From: Jiella sonneratiae
Lineage (GTDB): Bacteria; Pseudomonadota; Alphaproteobacteria; Rhizobiales; Rhizobiaceae
Reading direction: 5' to 3'
Assembly (NCBI RefSeq): GCF_017353515.1
Contig: NZ_JAFMPY010000003.1
Span: 248,001 to 312,000 of the forward strand
DNA length: 64,000 bases
The stretch's first letter is position 1, and each line of letters starts with the position of its first letter. The position numbers and the translations under genes were made by a program. Shown in pieces: positions 45,498-53,321 of the stretch. A model generated the notes under the pieces. That model saw only the letters and a list, made by a program, of their open reading frames with translations, was not told where the DNA came from and made no database searches.

Positions 45498-46586
45498 TCA
45501 GAGCGGTTTCGAGAGCGGCGCGACGCGGGTGACGTGCCCCATCTTGCGGCCGCTGCGGGTCTCCGCCTTGCCGTAGAGATGCACCATCGTCGCCGGCTCG
45601 GCGACGAGCGCGTCGAAGCGGCGGACCTCATCGCCGACGAGATTCTCCATGACGCAGTCGAAATGCCGCGCAGTCGGGCCGAGCGGCAGGCCGGCGATCG
45701 CCCTTACATGCTGCTCGAACTGCGACACCAGGCATCCTGCTTCGGTCCAGTGGCCGGAATTGTGGACGCGCGGCGCGATCTCGTTGACGAGGAGCGTGCC
45801 GTCATTTCCCACGAAGAACTCGACGCCGATCACCCCGACATAGGCGAGGCGGGTGAGGATCTGGCCCGCCACGGCCTTTGCCGCGTCGGCGATCTCCGGC
45901 GGAATGCGTCCCGGGACGGTCGAGGTCTTCAGGATGCCGAGGGTGTGGACGTTCTCGGCGGGATCGTAGGCGGCGACCGACCCGTCGCGGCCGCGGGCGG
46001 CGATCACCGACAGTTCGAAGGCGAAGGGCACGCGCTTTTCGAGGATCGCAGGGGCGCTGCCGATCGCTTCGAAGGCGTCGCTGAAGGTCGTCTGCGCGCT
46101 GATCCGCGCCTGGCCCTTGCCGTCATAGCCGAAGCGGCGGGTTTTCAGGATGCAGTCGCCGCCGAGATCCAGCAGGGCATGGGCGAGTTCCTCGGCCGCG
46201 TCGATCGCCCGCCATTCGGCGGTGGCGACGCCGATGCCGTTGAGAAACGCCTTCTCGACGACGCGGTCCTGGGAGACTTCCAGCGCCTCGGCCGGCGGCG
46301 ACAGCGGCGTGTCGCCGAGCGCCTTGCGGATCGGCTCGACCGCGACGTTCTCGAATTCGTAGGTGACGACGTCCGAGAGGCCGGCGAGGCGGCGCATCGC
46401 GGCCTCGTCGCCATAGGGCCCGACGACCATCTCGTTCGCCACCTGGGACGCGGGGCAGTCGGCGGCCGGATCGAGCACGGCGATCCGGTAGCCGAAGCGG
46501 GCGGCGGCGAGCGCCAGCATCCGGCCGAGCTGGCCGCCGCCGACGATGCCGATGGTGGCGCCGGGCTGAAGCGGAAAGCCTGTCAC
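45498..46586 (-). CDS. purK: N5-carboxyaminoimidazole ribonucleotide synthase
   Basis: A 362-residue ATP-grasp enzyme that makes N5-CAIR from AIR, bicarbonate and ATP in purine synthesis. N-terminal [18 protein letters not shown] is the PurK signature; the ATP-grasp core includes [14 protein letters not shown] and the substrate segment [13 protein letters not shown]. The start overlaps the purE stop by 4 bp, so purE and purK are one operon. Confidence 0.97.
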   Translation of the reverse strand: MTGFPLQPGATIGIVGGGQLGRMLALAAARFGYRIAVLDPAADCPASQVANEMVVGPYGDEAAMRRLAGLSDVVTYEFENVAVEPIRKALGDTPLSPPAEALEVSQDRVVEKAFLNGIGVATAEWRAIDAAEELAHALLDLGGDCILKTRRFGYDGKGQARISAQTTFSDAFEAIGSAPAILEKRVPFAFELSVIAARGRDGSVAAYDPAENVHTLGILKTSTVPGRIPPEIADAAKAVAGQILTRLAYVGVIGVEFFVGNDGTLLVNEIAPRVHNSGHWTEAGCLVSQFEQHVRAIAGLPLGPTARHFDCVMENLVGDEVRRFDALVAEPATMVHLYGKAETRSGRKMGHVTRVAPLSKPL

Positions 46587-47080
46587 GTCTCGTCCCTCGG
46601 GGTTTCCGCAACGGCTGCGGTCTGTTCGGCGCGCCAGGCATCGAGCCGCGCGGCGAGCGCCGGGTCGCCCAGCGCCAGCACGGCGGCGGCGAGAAGCCCG
46701 GCATTGATGGCGCCGGAGCGACCGATCGCCAGCGTGCCGACCGGCACGCCGGCTGGCATCTGCACGATGGACAGGAGGCTGTCCTTGCCGGAGAGCGCCC
46801 GGCTCTCGACCGGCACGCCGAACACCGGCAGCGGCGTCATCGCCGCCGTCATGCCGGGAAGATGCGCGGCCCCGCCGGCGCCGGCGATGATCACCTTGAA
46901 GCCGGCCTCGCGCGCGCCCGACGCGAAGCGATAGAGCCGCTCGGGCGTGCGGTGGGCCGAGACGATCTTCGCCTCGTAGCCGATCTCCAGCCGGTCGAGC
47001 ACGTCGGCGGCGTTCTTCATCACCGGCCAGTCCGACTGGCTGCCCATGATGATCGCGACGGGGGGGCTTTCGCTGGTCAC
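46583..47080 (-). CDS. purE: N5-carboxyaminoimidazole ribonucleotide mutase
   Basis: A 165-residue class I PurE that converts N5-CAIR to CAIR. The signature is [29 protein letters not shown] with the catalytic His, and [13 protein letters not shown]. The start is GTG at 47080, overlapping the TGA of the upstream DUF465 gene (GTGA). purK follows with a 4-bp overlap. Confidence 0.96.
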   Translation of the reverse strand: MTSESPPVAIIMGSQSDWPVMKNAADVLDRLEIGYEAKIVSAHRTPERLYRFASGAREAGFKVIIAGAGGAAHLPGMTAAMTPLPVFGVPVESRALSGKDSLLSIVQMPAGVPVGTLAIGRSGAINAGLLAAAVLALGDPALAARLDAWRAEQTAAVAETPRDET

Positions 47081-47280
47081 GCGATGATGTCCGGAATGAT
47101 CTGGTCCTCGAGGTCCTGCAGCCGGTCCTTGATGGCGAGCTTCTTCTTCTTCATGCGCTGGACGCGCAGCCTGTCGCAGCCCGTCGCCTCCATCGCATTG
47201 ACGGCCGCGTCGAAATCGGCGTGTTCCTGCCGCAGCCGCGCCACTTCGAGCCGCAGCGCCGCCTGCTCCTGTTCCCCCAT
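47077..47280 (-). CDS. DUF465 (YdcH-family) small protein
   Basis: A 67-residue helical protein. The heptad pattern [19 protein letters not shown] and the basic end [20 protein letters not shown] are typical of DUF465/YdcH. ATG at 47280 fits this family length; frames upstream do not. It is coupled to purE. Function of the family is unknown. Confidence 0.85.
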   Translation of the reverse strand: MGEQEQAALRLEVARLRQEHADFDAAVNAMEATGCDRLRVQRMKKKKLAIKDRLQDLEDQIIPDIIA

Positions 47281-47492
47281 CGACTTCCTTTCGAGACACA
47301 TCGTCGCGGCCCCCGCAAGGGGCACAGCGAAGCTCTTGCCACACCGTCAGAATTTGTAAACCGCCCGGCCGGATGACGGGGCGGAATCTTGTCTCCTCGT
47401 TCGACAGTACCAAAGTTTTATGACACGCTCGCCGGGTTTCAGTCACGGCTCAAGTCTGGCGTGCCGGACCCAACTCTCGAAGGGAGATGCCT

Positions 47493-47666
47493 ATGTCCTT
47501 GAACACGCATATCACGACGCTGGAGCAGCGCCATTCTGCCCTCGATCAGGAGATCGCGGTAGCCATGGCCTCCAAGCCAGCCATGAGCGATGCGGAGATC
47601 AAGGAGATGAAGCGCAGGAAGCTGCGACTGAAGGAGGAGATCGAAAGGCTGCGCCGCGAGCACTGA
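47493..47666 (+). CDS. DUF465 (YdcH-family) small protein, second copy
   Basis: A 57-residue protein divergent from the first copy: SLNTHITTLEQRHSALDQE at the start, EIKEMKRRKLRLKEEIERL at the end. A good ribosome site (GGGAGA) lies 6 bp upstream of ATG 47493 and a strong terminator follows. A coiled-coil hairpin is expected. Confidence 0.85.
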   Translation: MSLNTHITTLEQRHSALDQEIAVAMASKPAMSDAEIKEMKRRKLRLKEEIERLRREH

Positions 47667-47714
47667 GCCATCGAACCATCGCCGGGCGTGGCGCAAGCCG
47701 CGCCCGGACGACAG

Positions 47715-47738
47715 GGCGCCCGCGCGGGCGCCTTTTTT
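47715..47738 (+). terminator. Rho-independent terminator
   Basis: GGCGCCCG (47715-47722) pairs with CGGGCGCC (47725-47732), followed by six T residues. It ends the plus-strand DUF465 transcript. Confidence 0.9.
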
Positions 47739-47798
47739 CGTTTCGGGGGGCAGGGGTGTCCGGGCCATGGCGAAGCGCGGCATGCAGCCGAAACGCAG

Positions 47799-47833
47799 GA
47801 CGGCCGCGGCAGGGATCGCCCGCCGCGGCCGTC
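47799..47833. other. Perfect 12-bp hairpin between DUF465 and rpmG
   Basis: GACGGCCGCGGC (47799-47810) is perfectly inverted at 47822-47833 with an 11-base loop. There is no T-run on either side, so it may terminate rpmG poorly or act as an RNA-stabilising end. Confidence 0.6.
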
Positions 47834-47881
47834 AAGATTGTTCAGATCAGCGGCAGGCCGAACCGGCGGCCCGCGACGGGA

Positions 47882-48049
47882 TCACTTGATCTTGGTCTCG
47901 CGGAACTCGACGTGCTTGCGCGCGATCGGGTCGTACTTGGTCTTGTTCATCTTGTCGGTCATCGTCCGCGAGTTTTTCCGCGTGACGTAGAAAAAGCCGG
48001 TGTCCGCGGTGGAGAGCAGCTTGATCTTGATGGTGGTCGCCTTGGCCAT
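47882..48049 (-). CDS. rpmG: 50S ribosomal protein L33
   Basis: A 55-residue basic protein, [20 protein letters not shown] at the start, [15 protein letters not shown] in the middle, [17 protein letters not shown] at the end. No zinc-binding cysteines, as in the usual alphaproteobacterial form. Monocistronic, minus strand. Confidence 0.96.
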   Translation of the reverse strand: MAKATTIKIKLLSTADTGFFYVTRKNSRTMTDKMNKTKYDPIARKHVEFRETKIK

Positions 48050-48489
48050 GGTCTTCCTCGATTGATGCTACGCAGGAACGATCCCGGGCGGAGAACCTCC
48101 CGCAATCGACCGCTGGCCTGCGCCGATGGGAACCTCGCCGGATGAAGCCGCCGCGTCGCCGCCCGCCATAGCAGACGGGCCGTCGCGCGGCGCCGGCAAA
48201 TTCGGGCCGGACAATAGCCATGGCCGGTCTTGTGTCAAGAGCATCGCGACATCGCCCGGGCAATCCCGCGAAGCCGCGGCGGGGGGATCGAAGAGGCGCC
48301 GATGGTGCCTGCCTTCGGGCGACTGCCCGACGGAGCCGCCTCCGCGTCGCTTGCGCAGCCGTGGGGCCAGAGCGACGGCGATGGACAATCAGAGCGGGAC
48401 GAAATGAGCGTCGCTCATCCTCCCGTCCTATCTTCCTGCTTCCGCATGATCTCTTGCGAAAGCCGGTTCCCACTTTTCGGGATCATGCT
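48050..48489. other. Intergenic stretch containing a palindromic repeat
   Basis: A 440-bp region between the rpmG start and the end of the MFS gene, containing the rpmG promoter and the repeat at 48443-48489. No gene is supported here. Confidence 0.55.
48443..48489. repeat. Rhizobial-type palindromic repeat, copy 2
   Basis: GCATGATC at the left, GATCATGC at the right, with central AAGCCGGTTCCCACTTTTC. It is closely similar to the copy at 35963-36008. It abuts the end of the MFS gene, a usual location for such elements. Confidence 0.75.
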
Positions 48490-49683
48490 CTACCGCGCAG
48501 CGACCAGCCGGCCGACGGCGAGCGCCAGATAGACGGCGAAGAAGAACGCCAGCGACCAGGCGAAGCCGTGAGGGCCGAAGAGGTCCATCGCGGTGCCGAT
48601 GGCCTGCGGCCCGACGAGCATGCCGGCGGAATAGCAGAAGATGAAGGCGGCATTGGCGTCGGCGAGCTCGGACGGCGGCAGCCGCGAGCCGAGATGGGCG
48701 AGGCCGACGGTGTAGAGCCCGGCGACGACGCCGCCCCAGAGGAACAGGACGCCGGCCATCAGCCACCAGTCCTCGACGAGGACGGGCAGGCACAGCGTGC
48801 CGAGGAGGCCGACGCCGGCGCAGATGGCGAGCAGGGTCCGGCGGTCCTTCACGCGGTCCGACAGGATGCCGATCGGGATCTGCATCAGGACGTTGCCGAT
48901 GCCGACGGCGGTGAGCAGCTGGGCCGCCGCGGCTTCGGAGAACCCGACGCGTTCGCCGAATACCGGGAAGAGGGTGAAGCCCCCCGATTCGACGGCCCCG
49001 AAGATCAGCACCGCGCCCGTCGCCGTCGGCACGGCATAGACATAGCGCCAGAACGAGCCCTTGCGCCGGTCCTTGGAGATCGCCGGCTCGCGGCTCCAGG
49101 CGAAGAACAGCGGGATCGCCGAGAGGAAGATAACGCCGGCGCCGATGCCGAAGGGCGCAAAACCCTGGCTGCCGACCTTGGAGAAGATCCACGGACCGAG
49201 GGCGAAGCCGAGCGACAGCACCGTCGCGTAGATGCCGAGGACGAGGCCGCGCTTGCCGGGCGGCGCCGCCGCGTTGATCCAGAATTCGGACAGGACGAAG
49301 AGCGCGGTGATCGAGAAGTGGAAGGTCAGGCGCAGCGGAAACCACGTCCAGAACGGCGTGAAGACGTAGAAGCCGATCGCCGAGAGGCCGGCGACGACGA
49401 TCGCCGCCAGCATCGACACCCGGACGCCGATCCTTTGGGCGATCGGCGTCACCAGCGGCGCGGCGGCCAGCGAGGCGAGGCCGGCGACCGCCGAATTGGC
49501 GCCGATCAGCGAGGCCGAGATGCCGCGGCGCTCGAGGATGACCGACAGGAGCGGCAAGCCGAGACCGAGGGCGATGCCGACGGCGCTGATCGAGGCGATG
49601 GCGGCCGAGGCCGACAGCCAGTCGACGGATTCGAGCTCCGCCTCGGCTTCGGCGACGATGTCGTCCGCGGTCGATCGATCCAA
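48490..49683 (-). CDS. MFS transporter
   Basis: A 397-residue permease of the major facilitator superfamily with about twelve membrane helices (for example ASISAVGIALGLGLPLLSVI near the start, LLAICAGVGLLGTLCLPVLV near residue 290). The loop GILSDRVKDRRTL carries the family's between-helix motif. It resembles the YcaD-like sugar or drug permease group. Substrate unknown. Monocistronic. Confidence 0.9.
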   Translation of the reverse strand: MDRSTADDIVAEAEAELESVDWLSASAAIASISAVGIALGLGLPLLSVILERRGISASLIGANSAVAGLASLAAAPLVTPIAQRIGVRVSMLAAIVVAGLSAIGFYVFTPFWTWFPLRLTFHFSITALFVLSEFWINAAAPPGKRGLVLGIYATVLSLGFALGPWIFSKVGSQGFAPFGIGAGVIFLSAIPLFFAWSREPAISKDRRKGSFWRYVYAVPTATGAVLIFGAVESGGFTLFPVFGERVGFSEAAAAQLLTAVGIGNVLMQIPIGILSDRVKDRRTLLAICAGVGLLGTLCLPVLVEDWWLMAGVLFLWGGVVAGLYTVGLAHLGSRLPPSELADANAAFIFCYSAGMLVGPQAIGTAMDLFGPHGFAWSLAFFFAVYLALAVGRLVAAR

Positions 49684-49826
49684 AACGCTATCCCCGCTGT
49701 CGTCTCTTCGAACCGGCCGGCGGCGCGCAGCAGGCGACGCTTCGGCTTGCTGGGTCTGCGAGCCGCGCGCCGGCTCCGTCAGCGGGATGTGGCGGCGTCA
49801 CGCGAAGGTCAAGACGCAGCGCCGAT

Positions 49827-50585
49827 TCAGATGAGGTCATGGCGGAACCGCCCGTCGACCACGCGGTAGAAGGGCATCGGTCGGGAGGCGTCAAGCCAGG
49901 ACCCGTCGGCGAGCCGCGCCAGAATCGCGTCGAGCACCGTGCGGGTGATCGGCGCCACCGAGCGCCCGGCAAGGTCGCCGGCTCCCACCCATGAGATCTC
50001 CGCGAACTCGTCGGTCGGCGGGGCGAATCGCTCCTCGGCCGGGCCGAGCCGCGCGGCGTCGACGACGAAGAAACGGGTATCGTAGCGGCGCGGCGCTCCC
50101 TCCGGCGTGATCGCCCGGGCGACGGGCACCAGCCAATCGAAGGCCGGGGCGAGGCCGCGTTCGGAAAAGGCCGCGAAGCCGCCGGGAAGGGCAGGCGGCG
50201 GCGCCTGCGGGCGTGCGACGAAAAGTCCGGTCTCCTCATGGGTCTCGCGGATCGCCGCGAGGACGAGGGCGGCCGCGTCACGCGGCGCAAACCCCGCCGG
50301 GACGTCGCCGGTCAGCCGCGCCGCGACGGCTTCGGCAAGCACGACGGATCCGGCGCCGTCGAGGTCGCCGGGCTCGACCGCACCGCCGGGAAAGACGAAG
50401 CGGTTGGCCATGAAGACGTGCCCCGGGCCCCTGAGTCCCATCAGGAAGCGCGGTTCGTCCCGGGACCGGTCGACGATGGCGAGGGTCGCCGCATCGCGAA
50501 CCATGGTCGCGGCGGTCTCGCCGGCCTTCGCCTGGACGGCACGGCGCTCGGCCTCGAGGGCGTCGAGCCGCCCGTCGCCAATCAA
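49827..50585 (-). CDS. NUDIX hydrolase
   Basis: A protein of about 252 residues with the NUDIX catalytic helix RETHEETGLF and an insertion between the conserved glycine (FPGGAVEPGD) and the helix, as in RppH-unrelated NUDT7/8-type coenzyme A or nucleoside diphosphate hydrolases. The substrate is not certain. The start is TTG 50585, which overlaps the DUF983 stop (TTGA) and has GGGGAGAG upstream; ATG 50504 is the alternative, with a poorer ribosome site. Confidence 0.85.
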   Translation of the reverse strand: MIGDGRLDALEAERRAVQAKAGETAATMVRDAATLAIVDRSRDEPRFLMGLRGPGHVFMANRFVFPGGAVEPGDLDGAGSVVLAEAVAARLTGDVPAGFAPRDAAALVLAAIRETHEETGLFVARPQAPPPALPGGFAAFSERGLAPAFDWLVPVARAITPEGAPRRYDTRFFVVDAARLGPAEERFAPPTDEFAEISWVGAGDLAGRSVAPITRTVLDAILARLADGSWLDASRPMPFYRVVDGRFRHDLI

Positions 50586-51037
50586 CCGGGGCTCTCCCCG
50601 GTCTCGGCTTCCGGCATGCCGGAGAAGCCGCCGAGGCCGAGGGCCCATTGCAGGCCGATGGTCGCGCCCTTCAGCGGCTGCAGGAGCACGAGGCTGAGCA
50701 GAATGGTGACCGGCACCCAGATGGCGAGATGCTGCCACATGGAAAGTTCTACCAGCTCCTCGCTCGCCATGAAGCCGGCGACGACGAGGTGGCCGACGAT
50801 GAAGACGGTGAGGTAGGGAGGCAGATCGTCGGCACGGTGATGGTGGACTTCGAGGCCGCATTCTTCGCAGGCCTCCACGGATTTCAAAAACGACCCGAAG
50901 AGGCGTCCCTCGCCGCAGCGCGGACAGCGGCCGCGCAGGCCGCGCCACAAGGCCGTCCCCAGCGGACGGGGAGTGGCCGGGCGCCAGTCGGCGGGCGACG
51001 GCGTCGGCGGCAGGGGCGGCCGGCCGGCTTCGTTCAT
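50582..51037 (-). CDS. DUF983 membrane protein
   Basis: A 151-residue protein. A zinc-ribbon-like CPRCGEGRLF, with a second pair CEECG, precedes two membrane helices (YLTVFIVGHLVVAGFM; HLAIWVPVTILLSLVLLQPL). It overlaps RNase R by 4 bp and the NUDIX gene by 4 bp. The role of DUF983 is unknown. Confidence 0.92.
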   Translation of the reverse strand: MNEAGRPPLPPTPSPADWRPATPRPLGTALWRGLRGRCPRCGEGRLFGSFLKSVEACEECGLEVHHHRADDLPPYLTVFIVGHLVVAGFMASEELVELSMWQHLAIWVPVTILLSLVLLQPLKGATIGLQWALGLGGFSGMPEAETGESPG

Positions 51038-53316
51038 CGCCGTCTCCTCACCTTGGACGCGACGTTGCGGTCCCGCCCCTTGGCCGCTCCGCGCCGCCGC
51101 GACTTGTGGAACGAGCCGGTCGTGCCGGGCAGCTTCCGCGGCTCGGTGAGCATCTCGAACTGCAGCGAACCGGCGAGCGGCTGCGCCTCGACGAGCCGGA
51201 CCGAAACCGTGTCGCCAAGCCGGTAGCCCTGGCCGGAGCGCTCGCCGACGAGGCTGTGGGCGCCCTCGTCATAGTGGAAATATTCGTTGCCGAGGGTGGA
51301 GATCGGCACGAAGCCGTCGGCGCCGTAGGTCGGCAGCTGGACGAAGAGGCCGGCCTTGGTGACGCCGCCGATGCGGCCGTCGAAACTCTCGCCGATGCGC
51401 TCCGAGAGGTGATGGGCGATCAGCCGGTCGACGGTGTCGCGCTCGGCCGCCATGGCGCGGCGCTCGGCCCGCGAGATCTCCTCGGCGGTCTCGGCGAGAA
51501 GCTCCTCGTCCTCCTTCGACAGGCCGCCTTCGCCGAGCGACAACGCCGTCACCAGCGCCCGGTGGACGACGAGATCGGCATAGCGGCGGATCGGCGAGGT
51601 GAAATGCGCGTAACGCGAGAGGTTGAGGCCGAAATGGCCGAGATTTTCGGGCGTGTAGAGCGCCTGGCTCTGCGAGCGCAGCACCACCTCGTTGACCAGC
51701 TGCTCGTTCTCGCCGCCCTTCACCCGCGACAGGATCTGGTTGAAATGCGACGGACGCAGCGAGCCGGCCTTGGCGAGCGAGATGTCGAGGCTCTTCAGGA
51801 ATTCGCGCAGACCCTCGAGCTTCGACAGCGAGGGCGCGTCGTGGGCGCGGTAGATGAGCTGCTGGCGCTTCTTCTCGAGCGCCTCGGCCGCGGCGACGTT
51901 GGCGAGGATCATGAACTCCTCGATCAGCCGGTGGGCGTCGAGCCGCTGCGGCACGACGACCTCCTCGACGCGCCCCGCGGCGTCGAGCCGCAGCTTGCGC
52001 TCCGGCAGATCGAGCTCCAGCGGCTGGCGCCGCTCGCGGGCCATGCGAACCAGCCGATAGGCCTGCCAGAGCGGCTTCAGTACGGTGTCGAGGATCTGAG
52101 GCGCCACCGCGTCCGCGCTGCCGTCGATCGCCGCCTGGGCCTGCTCGTAGGCGAGCTTCGCACGGCTTTTCATCATGATGCGGTGGAAGTCGTGGCGGCG
52201 CTTGTCGCCATTGGCGTCGACGACGAGGCGCACGGCGAGGGCAGGGCGGTCGACGCCTTCCTTCAGCGAGCAGAGGTCGTTGGAGATGCGCTCGGGCAGC
52301 ATCGGCACGACCCGGTCGGGGAAATAGACTGAATTGCCCCGAAGGCGCGCCTCGTTGTCGAGCTTCGAGGCCGGCCGCACGTACCAGGAAACGTCGGCGA
52401 TCGCGACGGTGACGACGAAGCCGCCGGGATTGGCCGGGTCCTCGTCCGGTGCCGCGTGGACAGCGTCGTCGTGATCCTTGGCGTCGGCCGGGTCGATGGT
52501 GACGAGGGGAAGGCTCCGCCAATCCTCGCGGTCCTTCATGCCGGCGGGCCCGGCATGCTCGGCCTCTTCGAGCACCGCCTTCGGAAAGACGTGCGGGATG
52601 CCGTGGGCATGAAGGGCGATCGATGAGATCGCCTTTTCCGAATTGACCGAGCCGATGACCTCGACGACGCTCCCCACGGCCAAGCCGATACGCCGGCGCG
52701 GACCGGCCTCGACCTCGACGAGGTCGCCGTCCCGGGCGTCCCTGGTGTCGCCGGGTGCGACGGCATATTCGAGCTGCCTGCGCTCGACCGGCTCCACCCT
52801 GCCGCCGCCGCCCGGCATCGCCCGGAATACGCCGAGGGCGAGGCTGCGGCGCTTTTCCAGAACGCGGATGACCGTCAGGTGCCTGCCGGCCTCGCCGCCG
52901 CCGTCTGCCGCCGGATCGACGACGCGTGCGAGAATGCGCTCGCCGACGCCGGGGGGGGCGCCCTTGGCGCGATCGAGACGGACGGGCAGCGCCGGGGGTT
53001 CGCCGTCCTCGGCCCGATCCCAGGTCACCGGCTCGCCGAGCAGCTCGCCCTCCTCGCCGCGGCGGCGGATCTCGAAGACGCCGACCGGCGGCAGCGCGCC
53101 GGGGGTCTTGAAACGCCGGCGGTCGCCGGAGATGACGCCTTCCGCCTGGAGTTCGGCGAGCAGCGTCTTCAGGGCGACGCGCTCGTCGCCCTTCACCCCG
53201 AAGGCCTTGGCGATCTCGCGCTTGGAGGCCCGGCCGGGATTGTCGGCGACGAAACGCAGGACCGCCTCGCGGCTGAGCGCCGGCGCATCCTGCCGATCGT
53301 CGCGTCGCCTCGCCAT
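51034..53316 (-). CDS. rnr: Ribonuclease R
   Basis: A 760-residue 3'-to-5' exoribonuclease. N-terminal winged helix, cold-shock-type domains, then the RNB catalytic domain with VTIDPADAKDHDDAVHA (metal-binding aspartates). A C-terminal S1 domain (FDGRIGGVTKAGLFVQLP) and a basic tail (RRRGAAKGRDRNVASKV) follow. It degrades structured RNA. Its start lies 6 bp after the topA stop, so the two are co-transcribed. Confidence 0.96.
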   Translation of the reverse strand: MARRRDDRQDAPALSREAVLRFVADNPGRASKREIAKAFGVKGDERVALKTLLAELQAEGVISGDRRRFKTPGALPPVGVFEIRRRGEEGELLGEPVTWDRAEDGEPPALPVRLDRAKGAPPGVGERILARVVDPAADGGGEAGRHLTVIRVLEKRRSLALGVFRAMPGGGGRVEPVERRQLEYAVAPGDTRDARDGDLVEVEAGPRRRIGLAVGSVVEVIGSVNSEKAISSIALHAHGIPHVFPKAVLEEAEHAGPAGMKDREDWRSLPLVTIDPADAKDHDDAVHAAPDEDPANPGGFVVTVAIADVSWYVRPASKLDNEARLRGNSVYFPDRVVPMLPERISNDLCSLKEGVDRPALAVRLVVDANGDKRRHDFHRIMMKSRAKLAYEQAQAAIDGSADAVAPQILDTVLKPLWQAYRLVRMARERRQPLELDLPERKLRLDAAGRVEEVVVPQRLDAHRLIEEFMILANVAAAEALEKKRQQLIYRAHDAPSLSKLEGLREFLKSLDISLAKAGSLRPSHFNQILSRVKGGENEQLVNEVVLRSQSQALYTPENLGHFGLNLSRYAHFTSPIRRYADLVVHRALVTALSLGEGGLSKEDEELLAETAEEISRAERRAMAAERDTVDRLIAHHLSERIGESFDGRIGGVTKAGLFVQLPTYGADGFVPISTLGNEYFHYDEGAHSLVGERSGQGYRLGDTVSVRLVEAQPLAGSLQFEMLTEPRKLPGTTGSFHKSRRRGAAKGRDRNVASKVRRRR

Positions 53317-53321
53317 GCCCG

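Noticed and set aside
48220-49869. A 549-codon plus-strand frame rich in Glu, Arg, Asp and Gly
   Set aside because: It is antisense to the MFS gene and has the low-complexity composition typical of GC-rich shadow frames.
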